NCBI GenBank assembly: GCA_903871875.1
Contig: CAIQIR010000091.1
Coordinates: 24,913-88,912, forward strand
Length of the DNA stretch: 64,000 bases
Source: an uncultured Schlesneria sp.
GTDB taxonomy: Bacteria; Planctomycetota; Planctomycetia; Planctomycetales; Planctomycetaceae
Reading direction: 5' to 3'
Below the pieces are notes generated by a model that did not search any database, had not been told where the DNA came from, and saw only the letters and a program-made list of their open reading frames with translations. Shown piece after piece: positions 1 through 8,562 of the stretch (positions are counted from its first letter, which is position 1; every line of letters begins with the position of its first letter). A program made the position numbers and the translations under genes.

Positions 1-702
1 GGCTGCGTGTTGTTGGGATTGCTATTCGAAATCGTGTACCGCATCGGGATTGGCAACCTGGTCGCGGCGGTCGCAGGCTTTGCCACGCTCTTGATCGCGG
101 ACGGACTGGCCGCTGACGGCGACACGTTCACCGTCCTGCAGGCGGTTCTCGATACCCAATTCTGGCTGGCCACGCACGTCACCTGCATCACGTTGGGCTA
201 TGCCACGACATATCTCGCAGGGCTATTTGGAATCGCCTATATCATACGCGGCGTCTGCACACCGTCTCTCACAGTTCACGAAGGTCGTGATATCTATCGG
301 ATGATCTATGGGATGCTGTGCTTCTCAATCTTCTTCAGTTTCGTCGGCACCGTGCTCGGTGGACTGTGGGCCGACGATTCCTGGGGACGATTCTGGGGTT
401 GGGATCCGAAGGAGAATGCGGCCCTGATCATCGTGCTCTGGAACGCGCTCGCCTTGCACGCACGTTGGGGTGGAATGGTCAAAGAACGCGGTTTGGCTTG
501 CCTGGCTGTGGGAGGCAACATTTTTGTCAGTTGGTCGTGGTGGGGAGTAAACGCGTTGGGAGCCGGACTGCACTCGTATGGCTTTAAACAAGGAACGCTG
601 CGCAACCTGGGGCTGTTCATCCTATTCAACGTGGTGATCATCGGAATCGGAGTGTTGCCCAAGGCCTATTGGTGGAGCTTGCGCAAACGAGCGGCGGATT
701 AA
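1..702 (+). CDS. ccsA: Cytochrome c assembly protein, CcsA/ResC-like (5' partial)
   Basis: The reading frame is open at the left edge, so the true start lies outside the window; 233 codons are visible. The protein is a multi-span membrane protein with the tryptophan-rich haem-handling motif WGRFWGWDPKEN at about 382-417, diagnostic of the CcsA/CcmC/CcmF (HemeWWD) superfamily. Histidines in the context THVTCITLGY upstream and LHSYGF downstream sit where the family has its haem-ligand histidines. By family knowledge it would act in System II cytochrome c maturation, delivering haem to apocytochromes outside the inner membrane with a CcsB/Ccs1 partner that is not visible here. CcsA and CcmC cannot be fully separated from a C-terminal fragment. 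Its stop codon shares the palindrome TTAA at 699-702 with the stop of the convergent next gene. Confidence 0.85.
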   Translation, partial: GCVLLGLLFEIVYRIGIGNLVAAVAGFATLLIADGLAADGDTFTVLQAVLDTQFWLATHVTCITLGYATTYLAGLFGIAYIIRGVCTPSLTVHEGRDIYRMIYGMLCFSIFFSFVGTVLGGLWADDSWGRFWGWDPKENAALIIVLWNALALHARWGGMVKERGLACLAVGGNIFVSWSWWGVNALGAGLHSYGFKQGTLRNLGLFILFNVVIIGIGVLPKAYWWSLRKRAAD

Positions 703-1520
703 TGCGATTTCCAAAGTTGCGATGTTGAGAAATGAAGGCTGCGCTGTTTCTTGTCGATCGCTTCGTTCGCTTTCTTGATCACGCGTCCCTCTTGAGCCTG
801 TAACAAGTTCTCAAGGTCGTGCCGCGAACTGCGTCCAATCTCCTCGGCGATGTCGCCACGGAGTTCACCAATTCGTTTCACGTCCAAATCCGTCAAAAAG
901 ATTTTGACATCGTCTACTCGCGGTTCGAGAATTACGTCCGGCAGTAGGCTGTGGCCATGGAATTCTGTCCGTATCGCCAACTGACATTGGGTGACAATCC
1001 GAACGTCGACATCCGACACAATCGTCGTATTGAACCCCTTCACGCCCAGGATCCAATGTTCAAAGTCCCCGCGACATCGAAGCTTCGCCGTCAGAGCGAT
1101 TTGGAATTGAAATTGACTGGCGGCGATCGGCCGAACCTGATCGATGACCAGTTTTAATGTCTTGGCGGGATCAATCAATTCGATGCGGTACCTATGCCAG
1201 GCACCGTGGTTGACGGTTCGTTTTCGTTCCGAGGCCCTGATGTTGAATCCTCGTTGCTGAACCCGAAACCCATCAAAAATCTCGTTCGTCTTTCCCCAAT
1301 GCTGAAGATCCTCGTATTGATCCGGAATTGCCGTTAGTAACACGGCTCGCAGGGCTTCAGACCAGGTGGGAATATCGGTCAGTACCGGGCCGTCCAACGT
1401 CGCAGGCAGTTTTGCCGCCGCTTGGCTGGGCTCAGCACCGTTCACGCCCAAAGCGAACAGACTCAACCAGACGGTGATGATCGCACCCGCCAAATGAATT
1501 CGAGATTGGCCATAACGCAT
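699..1520 (-). CDS. Exported hypothetical protein
   Basis: I do not recognise a family. From the ATG at 1520 the protein begins with a good signal peptide: a basic MRYGQSR stretch, a hydrophobic core, and a likely cleavage after GVNGA. This is why I prefer that start over the in-frame ATG at 1556 or GTG at 1565. About 270 residues follow with no further membrane span. The C-terminus is rich in charged residues, with a helical region containing RHDLENLLQAQEGRVIKKANE. It is probably a periplasmic protein. It converges with the cytochrome c assembly gene and overlaps it by 4 bases. It is divergent from metK, so the two share the region 1521-1829. Confidence 0.6.
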   Translation of the reverse strand: MRYGQSRIHLAGAIITVWLSLFALGVNGAEPSQAAAKLPATLDGPVLTDIPTWSEALRAVLLTAIPDQYEDLQHWGKTNEIFDGFRVQQRGFNIRASERKRTVNHGAWHRYRIELIDPAKTLKLVIDQVRPIAASQFQFQIALTAKLRCRGDFEHWILGVKGFNTTIVSDVDVRIVTQCQLAIRTEFHGHSLLPDVILEPRVDDVKIFLTDLDVKRIGELRGDIAEEIGRSSRHDLENLLQAQEGRVIKKANEAIDKKQRSLHFSTSQLWKSH

Positions 1521-1766
1521 CGAAAACATTTGATCCGCCAATTCATTAAGACTCATCGATTTCACTGGAAAATTCCCGGCACTGGGAGATCTTTCGAAGG
1601 AATCGAATTTCGGTCAAGAGACGTTCGAATTGCGAGGATTTCCATCCGTGGGAATGTCGGCCAAACCCCTGCAATGTTTGGCTTGAAATATGGAATCGGG
1701 TTGAGAGATACACTTCGGCTCCGTACAATCGTGCCCACATGAGAACGTTCCCGTGGTCTTTCCGGG

Positions 1767-1796
1767 CTGACGTTGTCTCTCAATTTTGCGGATAAT
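1767..1796 (+). promoter_or_regulatory. Candidate sigma-70 promoter of metK
   Basis: CTGACG at 1767-1772 (four of six matches to TTGACA) and GATAAT at 1791-1796 (five of six matches to TATAAT) are 18 bases apart. They would place transcription start near 1803, about 25 bases before the metK start. The rest of 1521-1829 shows no other gene, and I could not fold a recognisable SAM riboswitch in it. Confidence 0.35.
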
Positions 1797-1829
1797 TGCC
1801 TGGAACGTTATTGACCGGAGTTGCGAAGC

Positions 1830-2975
1830 GTGACGAATTATTTTTTTACGAGTGAATCTGTCAGCATGGGCCATCCCGACAAGGTGGCAGATCAGATTTC
1901 CGACGGGGTGCTCGACGCAATCCTGGCTCAAGATCCACGTTCACGCGTGGCCTGCGAAACACTCTGCACGACCGATCTGGTCGTGCTGTCTGGTGAAATC
2001 ACCACCAAAGCCAAGCTCGACTACGTACAAGTGGCTCGAGATGTCGTCAAAGACATTGGATACATTAGCGACGACATCGGGTTTTCCTATGAAAGCTGCA
2101 AGGTGTTTGTTGCGCTGCACAGCCAAAGCCCCGACATTGCGATGGGCGTGGACCGTGAAGGCGCTGGCGATCAAGGCTTGATGTTCGGTTATGCCTGCGA
2201 TCAAACACCAGAACTAATGCCGCTGCCAATCGCCTTGTCACATCGGATTATCAATCGCCTGACAGAAGCTCGTCAGAAGAAAGAAGTCGATTGGCTGCGA
2301 CCGGACGCCAAGAGCCAAGTTACTGTCGAATACGATTCCAACAATAAACCTGTCGGAATCTCGGCTGTCGTCGTCTCGACCCAGCATCATGACAAAGTCA
2401 GCCAGGACGAAATCACCAATTTCGTCGTTTCCGAAGTCGTCAAGAAATCGATTTCTCCGGAATTGTTGACCAAGAACACGAAGTACCACATTAACCCCAC
2501 CGGTCGGTTCGTCGTTGGCGGCCCCCATGGTGACACCGGCCTGACGGGTCGCAAGATTATCGTCGATACCTACGGTGGATGGGGTCGCCATGGCGGTGGT
2601 GCCTTCAGCGGCAAGGATCCCACCAAGGTTGACCGTTCCGCCGCCTACATGGCGCGGCACGTCGCGAAGAACATCGTCGCGGCAGGATTGGCACGCGAAT
2701 GCGAAGTGCAATTGGCCTACGCCATTGGTGTGGCCGAGCCAGTCAGTGTTCACGTCAACACAAACGGGACCAACGCAATTCCCGATGAAAAAATCGTGGC
2801 GCTCGTTCGCGAGCACTTCAAGATGACGCCACTGGCGATTATCGAATACCTGAAGTTGCGACGACCGGTCTACCGCAAGACTGCCAGCGGCGGCCACTTC
2901 GGCCGTAACGATGCGGACTTCACATGGGAAGCCACCAACAAAGCCGCCGACCTGAAGAAGGCTGCCGGCCTTTGA
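1830..2975 (+). CDS. metK: S-adenosylmethionine synthase
   Basis: Makes S-adenosylmethionine from methionine and ATP in the cytoplasm. The N-terminal [17 protein letters not shown] segment contains the ATP/methionine-binding motif, [12 protein letters not shown] is the family signature hexapeptide region, and [18 protein letters not shown] is the phosphate-binding P-loop-like motif. The length of 381 residues is normal for the family (about 380-400). I chose the GTG at 1830 because GGAG at 1817-1820 lies nine bases upstream; the in-frame TTG at 1821 abuts that sequence and is too close. It appears to be monocistronic, with its own candidate promoter and a clear intrinsic terminator at 3007-3048. 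Confidence 0.97.
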   Translation: MTNYFFTSESVSMGHPDKVADQISDGVLDAILAQDPRSRVACETLCTTDLVVLSGEITTKAKLDYVQVARDVVKDIGYISDDIGFSYESCKVFVALHSQSPDIAMGVDREGAGDQGLMFGYACDQTPELMPLPIALSHRIINRLTEARQKKEVDWLRPDAKSQVTVEYDSNNKPVGISAVVVSTQHHDKVSQDEITNFVVSEVVKKSISPELLTKNTKYHINPTGRFVVGGPHGDTGLTGRKIIVDTYGGWGRHGGGAFSGKDPTKVDRSAAYMARHVAKNIVAAGLARECEVQLAYAIGVAEPVSVHVNTNGTNAIPDEKIVALVREHFKMTPLAIIEYLKLRRPVYRKTASGGHFGRNDADFTWEATNKAADLKKAAGL

Positions 2976-3006
2976 AATCGAATCGTCGTCAGACGATCAA
3001 TTAAAT

Positions 3007-3048
3007 AAACAACCTCGTCGAGTGAACCTCGGCGGGGTTGTTTGTTTT
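3007..3048 (+). terminator. Intrinsic terminator after metK
   Basis: AAACAACCTCG at 3007-3017 pairs with CGGGGTTGTTT at 3033-3043 (11 pairs, one of them G-U) around a 15-base loop, followed by GTTTT. It lies 31 bases after the metK stop and also just beyond the end of the convergent SpoIID-like gene. Confidence 0.8.
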
Positions 3049-3063
3049 ACGGAATCATTGGTC

Positions 3064-4482
3064 TTAATAGTCCAGCGTTGCGATCTCGGCACCTGGGTAA
3101 TAGTGACGAACAATCTCAAGACTGTCGCGCCCGGCTTCGGCCTGCCCCTTGGCACCCCACTGGCAGAACCCCACTCCGTGCCCATGTCCCTGTCCTTCAA
3201 AAACGATGCGGTCTTTTTCCAGCTTAATGCGAAATCGAGGACTCGACAGCGTGCCCGGCGGCAACCGCTCGCGCAGCTCGATTCCTGTCACCGAAACCGG
3301 CCGTTGACCATCATCGATTTCAAATCGAGAAATAGAACCCTTCTGTGGATCAGATTGCTCGCGGATCGATTGCACAACCGCCTTCTTGTTTCTTTGTTTT
3401 CCTCGATCGAGAACCCGACTTTGAAATTCGTCATAGCTCAATTCTGTCGTCCAGCGATAATACGGCGACTCGCGGCACCACTCACACGGCACCGACTTGA
3501 CCACGTCGATCGCATCCCGGAAGACTGCTCGGCCATCGGTCGTCTGCCCCCCACAAACGGCAGAATAATACGTACAGAATAACTTCTGATGTCGCTGGCA
3601 AACGACGCCATGCGTCGCTTCGACAGCTCTCCGGCTGCTGTCACTCTCACCGGCGAGTCGACGGCCGGAACCATCCAGATATTCCACTCCCAGGTATTTT
3701 TGGCTTCGCTGTGACGACAACAGATCGAACATGGCTTTCGGATCGGCATGTTCGATCTGATACAGCGCGTAAGTTCGGGCCACGATTGCTTGTGCCTGTC
3801 TCGCCGCTTCCGGAAATTTCGCCGGCATTTCAGAATCCACGACACTGGCAAGATATTCTTCGATCGGCAGGACATTCACGGCCGACACTTTTCCATCCGT
3901 ACGCTGAAACAACCTCATGCAGCCCCGGTACAGGTGACCATTGACGCGAATCGCGGGGGATTGCTCTGGACGAATTTCCAATCGATTGGTTCCCATCGCC
4001 TGAGAACCAAGCTTCAAGCCGGTCTTGGTTGCGGAAACCGTCATGACACCGGAATCAAGATTCGCCGGCATTTTTTGATTTGATTCCAGCGAGGTGAATT
4101 CGTATCGCCCTCGAATCTCAAACTGGAATGATTCGACACCGCCAGGTGTGACATTGACACGAACCAACGGTTCCGGACGTTTCTTGGGCGGCGGATTGAC
4201 TCGCGGCAGCGGCAGTTTCGAGGGTGGTCGCACGAACGTCTGCATCGGTGGAGGTGGAGTGCGGACTTCTGACGACTGCTGAATTGCGAGCAAGACAATC
4301 AGCAATAGGAAGATCGGTACACAAGCTACCCAAAATCTGCGTCGAGAACCCGCCACGGTCCCCGAATCGGATGGATGAGTCTGCGGAAAAGACAAACGAG
4401 GCTGATCAGCGCCGTCGCCGTCAGCCTCGTTTGATGAATTCGTCACACTGCGGTCTCCGACACGCGTGCCAACAATCCGCAT
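3064..4482 (-). CDS. SpoIID/LytB-domain membrane-anchored protein
   Basis: A 472-residue protein. One membrane span lies at about residues 49-68, then a proline-rich linker at 74-107, then a SpoIID domain from roughly 175 to the end. Family hallmarks are LPIEEYLASVVDSEMP at 205-220, EAARQAQAIVARTYAL at 225-240, and the C-terminal VGFCQWGAKGQAEAG at 437-451. SpoIID proteins are lytic transglycosylases acting on peptidoglycan denuded of stem peptides, and LytB relatives enhance amidases. An extracytoplasmic wall-remodelling role is therefore inferred. The start ATG overlaps the stop of the upstream TPR/alpha-CTD gene by one base (TAATG), so the two are translationally coupled. Confidence 0.88.
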   Translation of the reverse strand: MRIVGTRVGDRSVTNSSNEADGDGADQPRLSFPQTHPSDSGTVAGSRRRFWVACVPIFLLLIVLLAIQQSSEVRTPPPPMQTFVRPPSKLPLPRVNPPPKKRPEPLVRVNVTPGGVESFQFEIRGRYEFTSLESNQKMPANLDSGVMTVSATKTGLKLGSQAMGTNRLEIRPEQSPAIRVNGHLYRGCMRLFQRTDGKVSAVNVLPIEEYLASVVDSEMPAKFPEAARQAQAIVARTYALYQIEHADPKAMFDLLSSQRSQKYLGVEYLDGSGRRLAGESDSSRRAVEATHGVVCQRHQKLFCTYYSAVCGGQTTDGRAVFRDAIDVVKSVPCEWCRESPYYRWTTELSYDEFQSRVLDRGKQRNKKAVVQSIREQSDPQKGSISRFEIDDGQRPVSVTGIELRERLPPGTLSSPRFRIKLEKDRIVFEGQGHGHGVGFCQWGAKGQAEAGRDSLEIVRHYYPGAEIATLDY

Positions 4483-5837
4483 TAGTCGTTACGCAACTTC
4501 AAGCCAATTTCGCCCAATTGCTGCCGAATTTCGTTGAGCGACGTCACACCGAAGTTCTTTGTCGCCAACAATTCGTCCGGAGTCCGCTGAACCAACTCGG
4601 AAAGAGTCGTAATCCCCAATCGTGCCATACACTTGCGAGCACGAACCGAAAGGTTCAAGTCCGAAACCGAGCGAGCCAGCATCGCCTGTTCTTGCGGCGA
4701 AAGGTCGGTTGGCAACACCGCGTAGGTGCCAGCGCCACCCTGCCACGCCCCGGCTTCCTTCGGTTTGGCCGGCTGCAAGTTCTGACCGACGCGCAATCCA
4801 TGGGCCTGCATCAACTCGCGGATTTCGACCAACGATGTTTCGCCGAAATTCTTGCCCTGTAACAGATCAGGCTCGGTAATCCTCGTCAGATCACCCAGCG
4901 TCTGAATATTCATGCTAGCCAAGCAGTTACGGCTGCGAACAGACAATTCGAAGTCGGTGACGGGTCGGCTGAGCAGCTGCTCAAGTCGAGCCTCGTTCTT
5001 GGCCATGTCATCGTCGTAATACATTTCGCTCGTCGCTTCGATGTCCTTCATGTACATCAATGCACGGGCGTGATTCTGATCGTGTTGCAGGACTCGGCGG
5101 AAGCAGAACGCAGCAGCCGAATAATTCCCTTTGTCTTCATACAACAAACCCAGGTTCAACAGTGCCCCTATATAGTAGGGTGCCTTGCTCAATCCCTGTT
5201 CGTAAAGACGAATGGCTTCGTTGTCGTTGCCGTAAAGCGAGTTTTCACCCGCCAGACGGAACAAAGCCTGGGCGTGATGAGGGTCCATATCCACAGCGCG
5301 TTCGAAGTACTCGATGGCGCCGTAGGTATCACCGCGATCGGCGAGGATACAGCCCATCTGATACGAATAATCCGCCCGACGAGCCCCTTCCATCCCGGCC
5401 TGCTTCAGGGACGTTTCCGCATCCTCAAGGCGACCTTGCAGGCGGATTGCTCCGGCGCGCTTCATAATGCATTCGACATTGTCGTAGCCAGCCTTGGCAG
5501 CGGCCGCGAACTTCGCTTCGGCGTCTTTCCACCGTTCCAGTGACAGATAAACCATCCCCAGGACGTACAGAGCAACGCCGTCCGACGCCGCTCCAGACAG
5601 CAGTCGTTCCGCGATCGCGTGTTGGGCCAGCAGATAAGCACCGATGCCCGCGCGGACGGACTGGCTCGATGCGCCACCGCTTTCCACTTCGCGCAATAGC
5701 GATTCGATTTCTTGCCGACCCACAACAACTTGATCGGAAGCGAGCGCGTGTCGCAACTGGCTGAATTCTTCAGCCGTCATCTGTCCCTTGGATTGCAGAA
5801 TTCCACGAATATTAACTGGTTCAGCCGTCTTGATCAC
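4482..5837 (-). CDS. TPR protein with two RNA polymerase alpha C-terminal-like domains
   Basis: A 451-residue soluble protein with GTG start. Tetratricopeptide-like repeats occupy about residues 85-265. Two copies of a domain closely resembling the RNA polymerase alpha-subunit C-terminal domain follow at about 290-352 and 389-451. Copy 1 reads ELSVRSRNCLASMNIQTLGD and later NFGETSLVEI. It keeps the arginine (R301) and asparagine (N304) that align with the DNA-contacting Arg265 and Asn268 of E. coli alpha. Copy 2 (LSVRARKCMARLGITTLSEL) keeps the arginine (R399) but has lysine in place of the asparagine. The N-terminal assembly and polymerase-binding part of RpoA is absent, so this is not the polymerase subunit. 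DNA or polymerase contact is inferred from the fold only. It is coupled to the SpoIID-like gene. Confidence 0.85.
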   Translation of the reverse strand: MIKTAEPVNIRGILQSKGQMTAEEFSQLRHALASDQVVVGRQEIESLLREVESGGASSQSVRAGIGAYLLAQHAIAERLLSGAASDGVALYVLGMVYLSLERWKDAEAKFAAAAKAGYDNVECIMKRAGAIRLQGRLEDAETSLKQAGMEGARRADYSYQMGCILADRGDTYGAIEYFERAVDMDPHHAQALFRLAGENSLYGNDNEAIRLYEQGLSKAPYYIGALLNLGLLYEDKGNYSAAAFCFRRVLQHDQNHARALMYMKDIEATSEMYYDDDMAKNEARLEQLLSRPVTDFELSVRSRNCLASMNIQTLGDLTRITEPDLLQGKNFGETSLVEIRELMQAHGLRVGQNLQPAKPKEAGAWQGGAGTYAVLPTDLSPQEQAMLARSVSDLNLSVRARKCMARLGITTLSELVQRTPDELLATKNFGVTSLNEIRQQLGEIGLKLRND

Positions 5838-6142
5838 AGTCAGTTCAACCCTTTCTGGGGGGTACTGGCAGCACCGCGAAACTTTTCGAGGGACCTTCAG
5901 TTCTGGTCAACCACACCATTCAATTCATGCTGGCCGCCGGGCATTGACCCGGACGACTCAATGACTCAGACTAACGAAGTCGGGTCAAATCGTGTTTTCC
6001 AAGCAGATTGAACTTGCCCTCGATAACGAATCGTGCATTATATCGTCTGAGCCCCATTCTGCAACGCCGTCAGCTGGGGACCAGGATCTTCGCCGGTTTG
6101 ACCTCGAAAAAGCGGCCAGAACCGGTATGAGAGGACAAAGGC
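5838..6142. other. Divergent intergenic region, no gene seen
   Basis: About 305 bases separate the minus-strand TPR/alpha-CTD gene from the plus-strand PDZ gene, so it must carry both promoters. I find no convincing open frame, strong -35/-10 pair or inverted repeat. A short AT-rich patch (GCATTATATCG) near 6035-6045 may be part of a promoter. Confidence 0.4.
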
Positions 6143-7120
6143 ATGTCGCTGCTCTGGATTTTAATCCCTCTCGCAATTCTCGCCGACACTGGCGCAGTAC
6201 TGACAACAGAATCTGACCCCACCGACGCCCTGCTGACAGAGCACATTTGTGCCGCGATCGCAAAACTGAATGATCCCAGCTTTCCGCGACGCGAGCAAGC
6301 CGTGGATGAACTCTTCGCCGCAGGATTCAATGCCGTTTATCCGTTAAAACTGGCCATCGAACAGGGTTCGCCCGAGACGGCCGTCCGCGCATTTGACGTC
6401 TTGCAGCGGCTTTATCGCAGCGACGATGAATCGACGTATGAGGCGGTGGAACAAGCACTTCGACAACTGAAGCATGTCGAAAACCTGGCTGTCACCACCC
6501 GGGCCGAACGGGCCGTCGATAGCCTTACCGAACTTCGCCAAAGCCGGGCGGTGGAAAAACTCGAACGGCTGGGCGCGATCATCCATTTCTCCGACCCCAG
6601 CCATGACCGGCAGTCGCTCGGACGACCGAAAATCGACCATGTGATGATTGGGCGAGACTGGACAGGCCGTGAAGAGGACGTGCGGCTGATCGAACGGATC
6701 GAGGATCTGCGAATTTCCGACATGCCGACGCTGTATATCATTCGGGGAATTGAAATCTCTGATGCGACTCTACTCGATTTGAAGTCAGAACTGCCGGCCT
6801 TGAATATTGAGCGGCGCGGTCCGGCTCGCTTGGGTGTGGCCAGTTCAGCCAATCTACGCGAAGGCGGCTGTGTCATCGGACGAATCGAAGCCGGATCGGC
6901 GGCGGAAGGAGCCGGCCTGCAAACAGCCGACGAAGTGATCGAAATCGATGGTCAAAAAGTCGAGTCGTTCAAAGAGCTGGTCGAGGTCATCGGGAAAAAA
7001 GAACCTGGCGATCATGTGCCCATCGTCTTTCGACGTAATGGCGAGATTCGCGAAGTTGTGGCCGAGCTTTCATCATGGAGCAAAAAAACCGTTGCGAAAG
7101 CTCCACAACCCAAACCGTGA
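6143..7120 (+). CDS. Exported HEAT-like/PDZ-domain protein
   Basis: 325 residues. The N-terminus has a hydrophobic stretch (SLLWILIPLAILADTGA) acting as signal peptide or anchor. HEAT-like helices follow (LNDPSFPRREQAVDELFAAG, then SPETAVRAFDVLQRLYR) to about residue 110. A C-terminal PDZ domain at about 225-312 contains GRIEAGSAAEGAGLQTADEV and the usual IDGQKV strand. No protease triad is present, so it is not a DegP/HtrA enzyme. A role as periplasmic scaffold or peptide-tail binder is inferred. AAAGG lies a few bases before the start. The next gene begins nine bases after its stop, so the two probably form an operon. Confidence 0.75.
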   Translation: MSLLWILIPLAILADTGAVLTTESDPTDALLTEHICAAIAKLNDPSFPRREQAVDELFAAGFNAVYPLKLAIEQGSPETAVRAFDVLQRLYRSDDESTYEAVEQALRQLKHVENLAVTTRAERAVDSLTELRQSRAVEKLERLGAIIHFSDPSHDRQSLGRPKIDHVMIGRDWTGREEDVRLIERIEDLRISDMPTLYIIRGIEISDATLLDLKSELPALNIERRGPARLGVASSANLREGGCVIGRIEAGSAAEGAGLQTADEVIEIDGQKVESFKELVEVIGKKEPGDHVPIVFRRNGEIREVVAELSSWSKKTVAKAPQPKP

Positions 7121-7129
7121 AGCGCGGCC

Positions 7130-8197
7130 ATGAAACGCGAACGATTGTCACTGCTCGTCATTTGGACATGCGGAATTTGGACATGCGGATTCGGCACCGC
7201 GTGGACATCGGCCCAGGATCGCGTGCTGATTCAACAACCGGCAGGCAGTCGAATTCCTGTTTCCGGCTACGTGGAAGACTACACCGGCCGGGAGCTGATT
7301 CTACGACTGAGGCCAAATGACACTGCACGCCGCTATCCTCGCAGTGAAGTGGTCGAAGTCACCACCGAATACACGCCCCATCATGAGCGAGCTCGGAAAT
7401 TGTTTGCTGCCGGGAATATCGCCGAGGCGAAACAGGAATTTACTGCGGCTCTGAACGAAGAGGACCGACCGTGGGCTCGTCGCGAGATTCTGGCGGGTCA
7501 AGTGAAATGTGCCCTTTGGAACGGTGACTATTTTCAGGCCATCTCGCGATTCCAGCCGATCGTCGAATCCGACCCGGAAACGTTTCACTACGGGTTGGTC
7601 CCGCTCAGTTGGACCGACGATCCTCCGTCGACAAACGTGCGATTCGACGCGAGGGCCTGGACAAGCCCGACAGCAACTCCGCTGGCCAAACTCATCGGCG
7701 CCAGCTGGCTGCTTCCCTTGTCGGATGGCACGCCCGAAGCGGAACAAACGCTGAAACGACTCGCCCGGGAACCGGATGTACGAATTCAACGACTGGCGCA
7801 GATGCAACTCTGGCGATTGAAGTTGAAGCGGCCAGAACTGGTGGATCCTCGGGAAATTACGCGCTGGCAACGGACAATTGAAGAGCTTCCCATTGAACTG
7901 CGTGGCGGCGCTTATTTCGTCGTCGGACAAGCGTGGCAAGAACGTCAAGAATACGAGCTGGCGGCGCGGGCATTTCTCTGGTTGCCACTCGTCTACGATT
8001 CTGATCGCTGGCTCTGCAGCCGTGCATGTTTCGAAGCCGCCGAATCCCTCAAGGCTTTGGGTGATACGACGCAAGCCGCCAACCTCTATAGCGAGGTGGT
8101 CTTTCGTTACGGTGACACGCCTTTGGGCTCTAAAGCCGAAGCCGCCTGGAAGGCGATTCGCCAAGCCAATCCAGGAATCAAGACTCCATCGAAATGA
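7130..8197 (+). CDS. Exported tetratricopeptide-repeat protein
   Basis: 355 residues with a signal peptide (LSLLVIWTCGIWTCGFGTAWTSA) followed by a small beta-rich region (IPVSGYVEDYTGRELILRL). This resembles a leading domain often seen in planctomycete TPR proteins that describes a formula-like RxYPRxEVVE strand. The remainder is helical with TPR-like pairs, for example HHERARKLFAAGNIAEAKQE and the C-terminal WLCSRACFEAAESLKALGDT. It contains no catalytic motif. It lies nine bases after the PDZ gene and probably shares its transcript, suggesting a joint envelope function. The exact role is unknown. Confidence 0.7.
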   Translation: MKRERLSLLVIWTCGIWTCGFGTAWTSAQDRVLIQQPAGSRIPVSGYVEDYTGRELILRLRPNDTARRYPRSEVVEVTTEYTPHHERARKLFAAGNIAEAKQEFTAALNEEDRPWARREILAGQVKCALWNGDYFQAISRFQPIVESDPETFHYGLVPLSWTDDPPSTNVRFDARAWTSPTATPLAKLIGASWLLPLSDGTPEAEQTLKRLAREPDVRIQRLAQMQLWRLKLKRPELVDPREITRWQRTIEELPIELRGGAYFVVGQAWQERQEYELAARAFLWLPLVYDSDRWLCSRACFEAAESLKALGDTTQAANLYSEVVFRYGDTPLGSKAEAAWKAIRQANPGIKTPSK

Positions 8198-8562
8198 CGT
8201 CCGCGCGTGACCGCCACAGCGACAGATCGGTGCGATATCGTTCCCGACCCTTCCACTGCAAACTCAATCGGACGAACCAGGTCGCATCGACCGCCGAATG
8301 CCTCTGTTACACGGCTCGATTGTCACATTTTCCAAGAATCCGAGGGCTGGCAAGCTCAAGCCTGTTAAGATGCTCGTTAGTCCGCATCCCTCTCCGTTAG
8401 GAATTCTGACACGAACGTCAGCCAGCGACACCCCAACGATCTCTGGAAATATCAAAGAATTCCGCGATCATGGACCCCGATGACGTGAGATTGAAAGGCG
8501 AATTGGGCGAATCGTCACGTGGATAATGTCCGCGGCAGCTACGCAAAAGGTCCGCAGAAATA
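8198..8562. other. Intergenic region before the MMPL transporter gene
   Basis: 365 bases. Short open frames exist on both strands (8264-8455 and 8298-8483), but they lack a ribosome-binding site and recognisable protein character. No terminator or clear promoter was found. Confidence 0.4.

Noticed and set aside
1566..1820. A SAM riboswitch before metK
   Set aside because: I could not find a conserved SAM-I or SAM-II core or a terminator between the candidate promoter and the start codon.
2238..2897. A 219-codon minus-strand frame inside metK
   Set aside because: Antisense shadow of a strongly conserved gene.
3022..3582. A 186-codon plus-strand frame opposite the SpoIID-like gene
   Set aside because: It lies antisense to a well-supported gene and overlaps the metK terminator; shadow frame.
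4482..5837. RNA polymerase alpha subunit
   Set aside because: Only C-terminal-like domains are present; the N-terminal assembly domain is replaced by TPRs.
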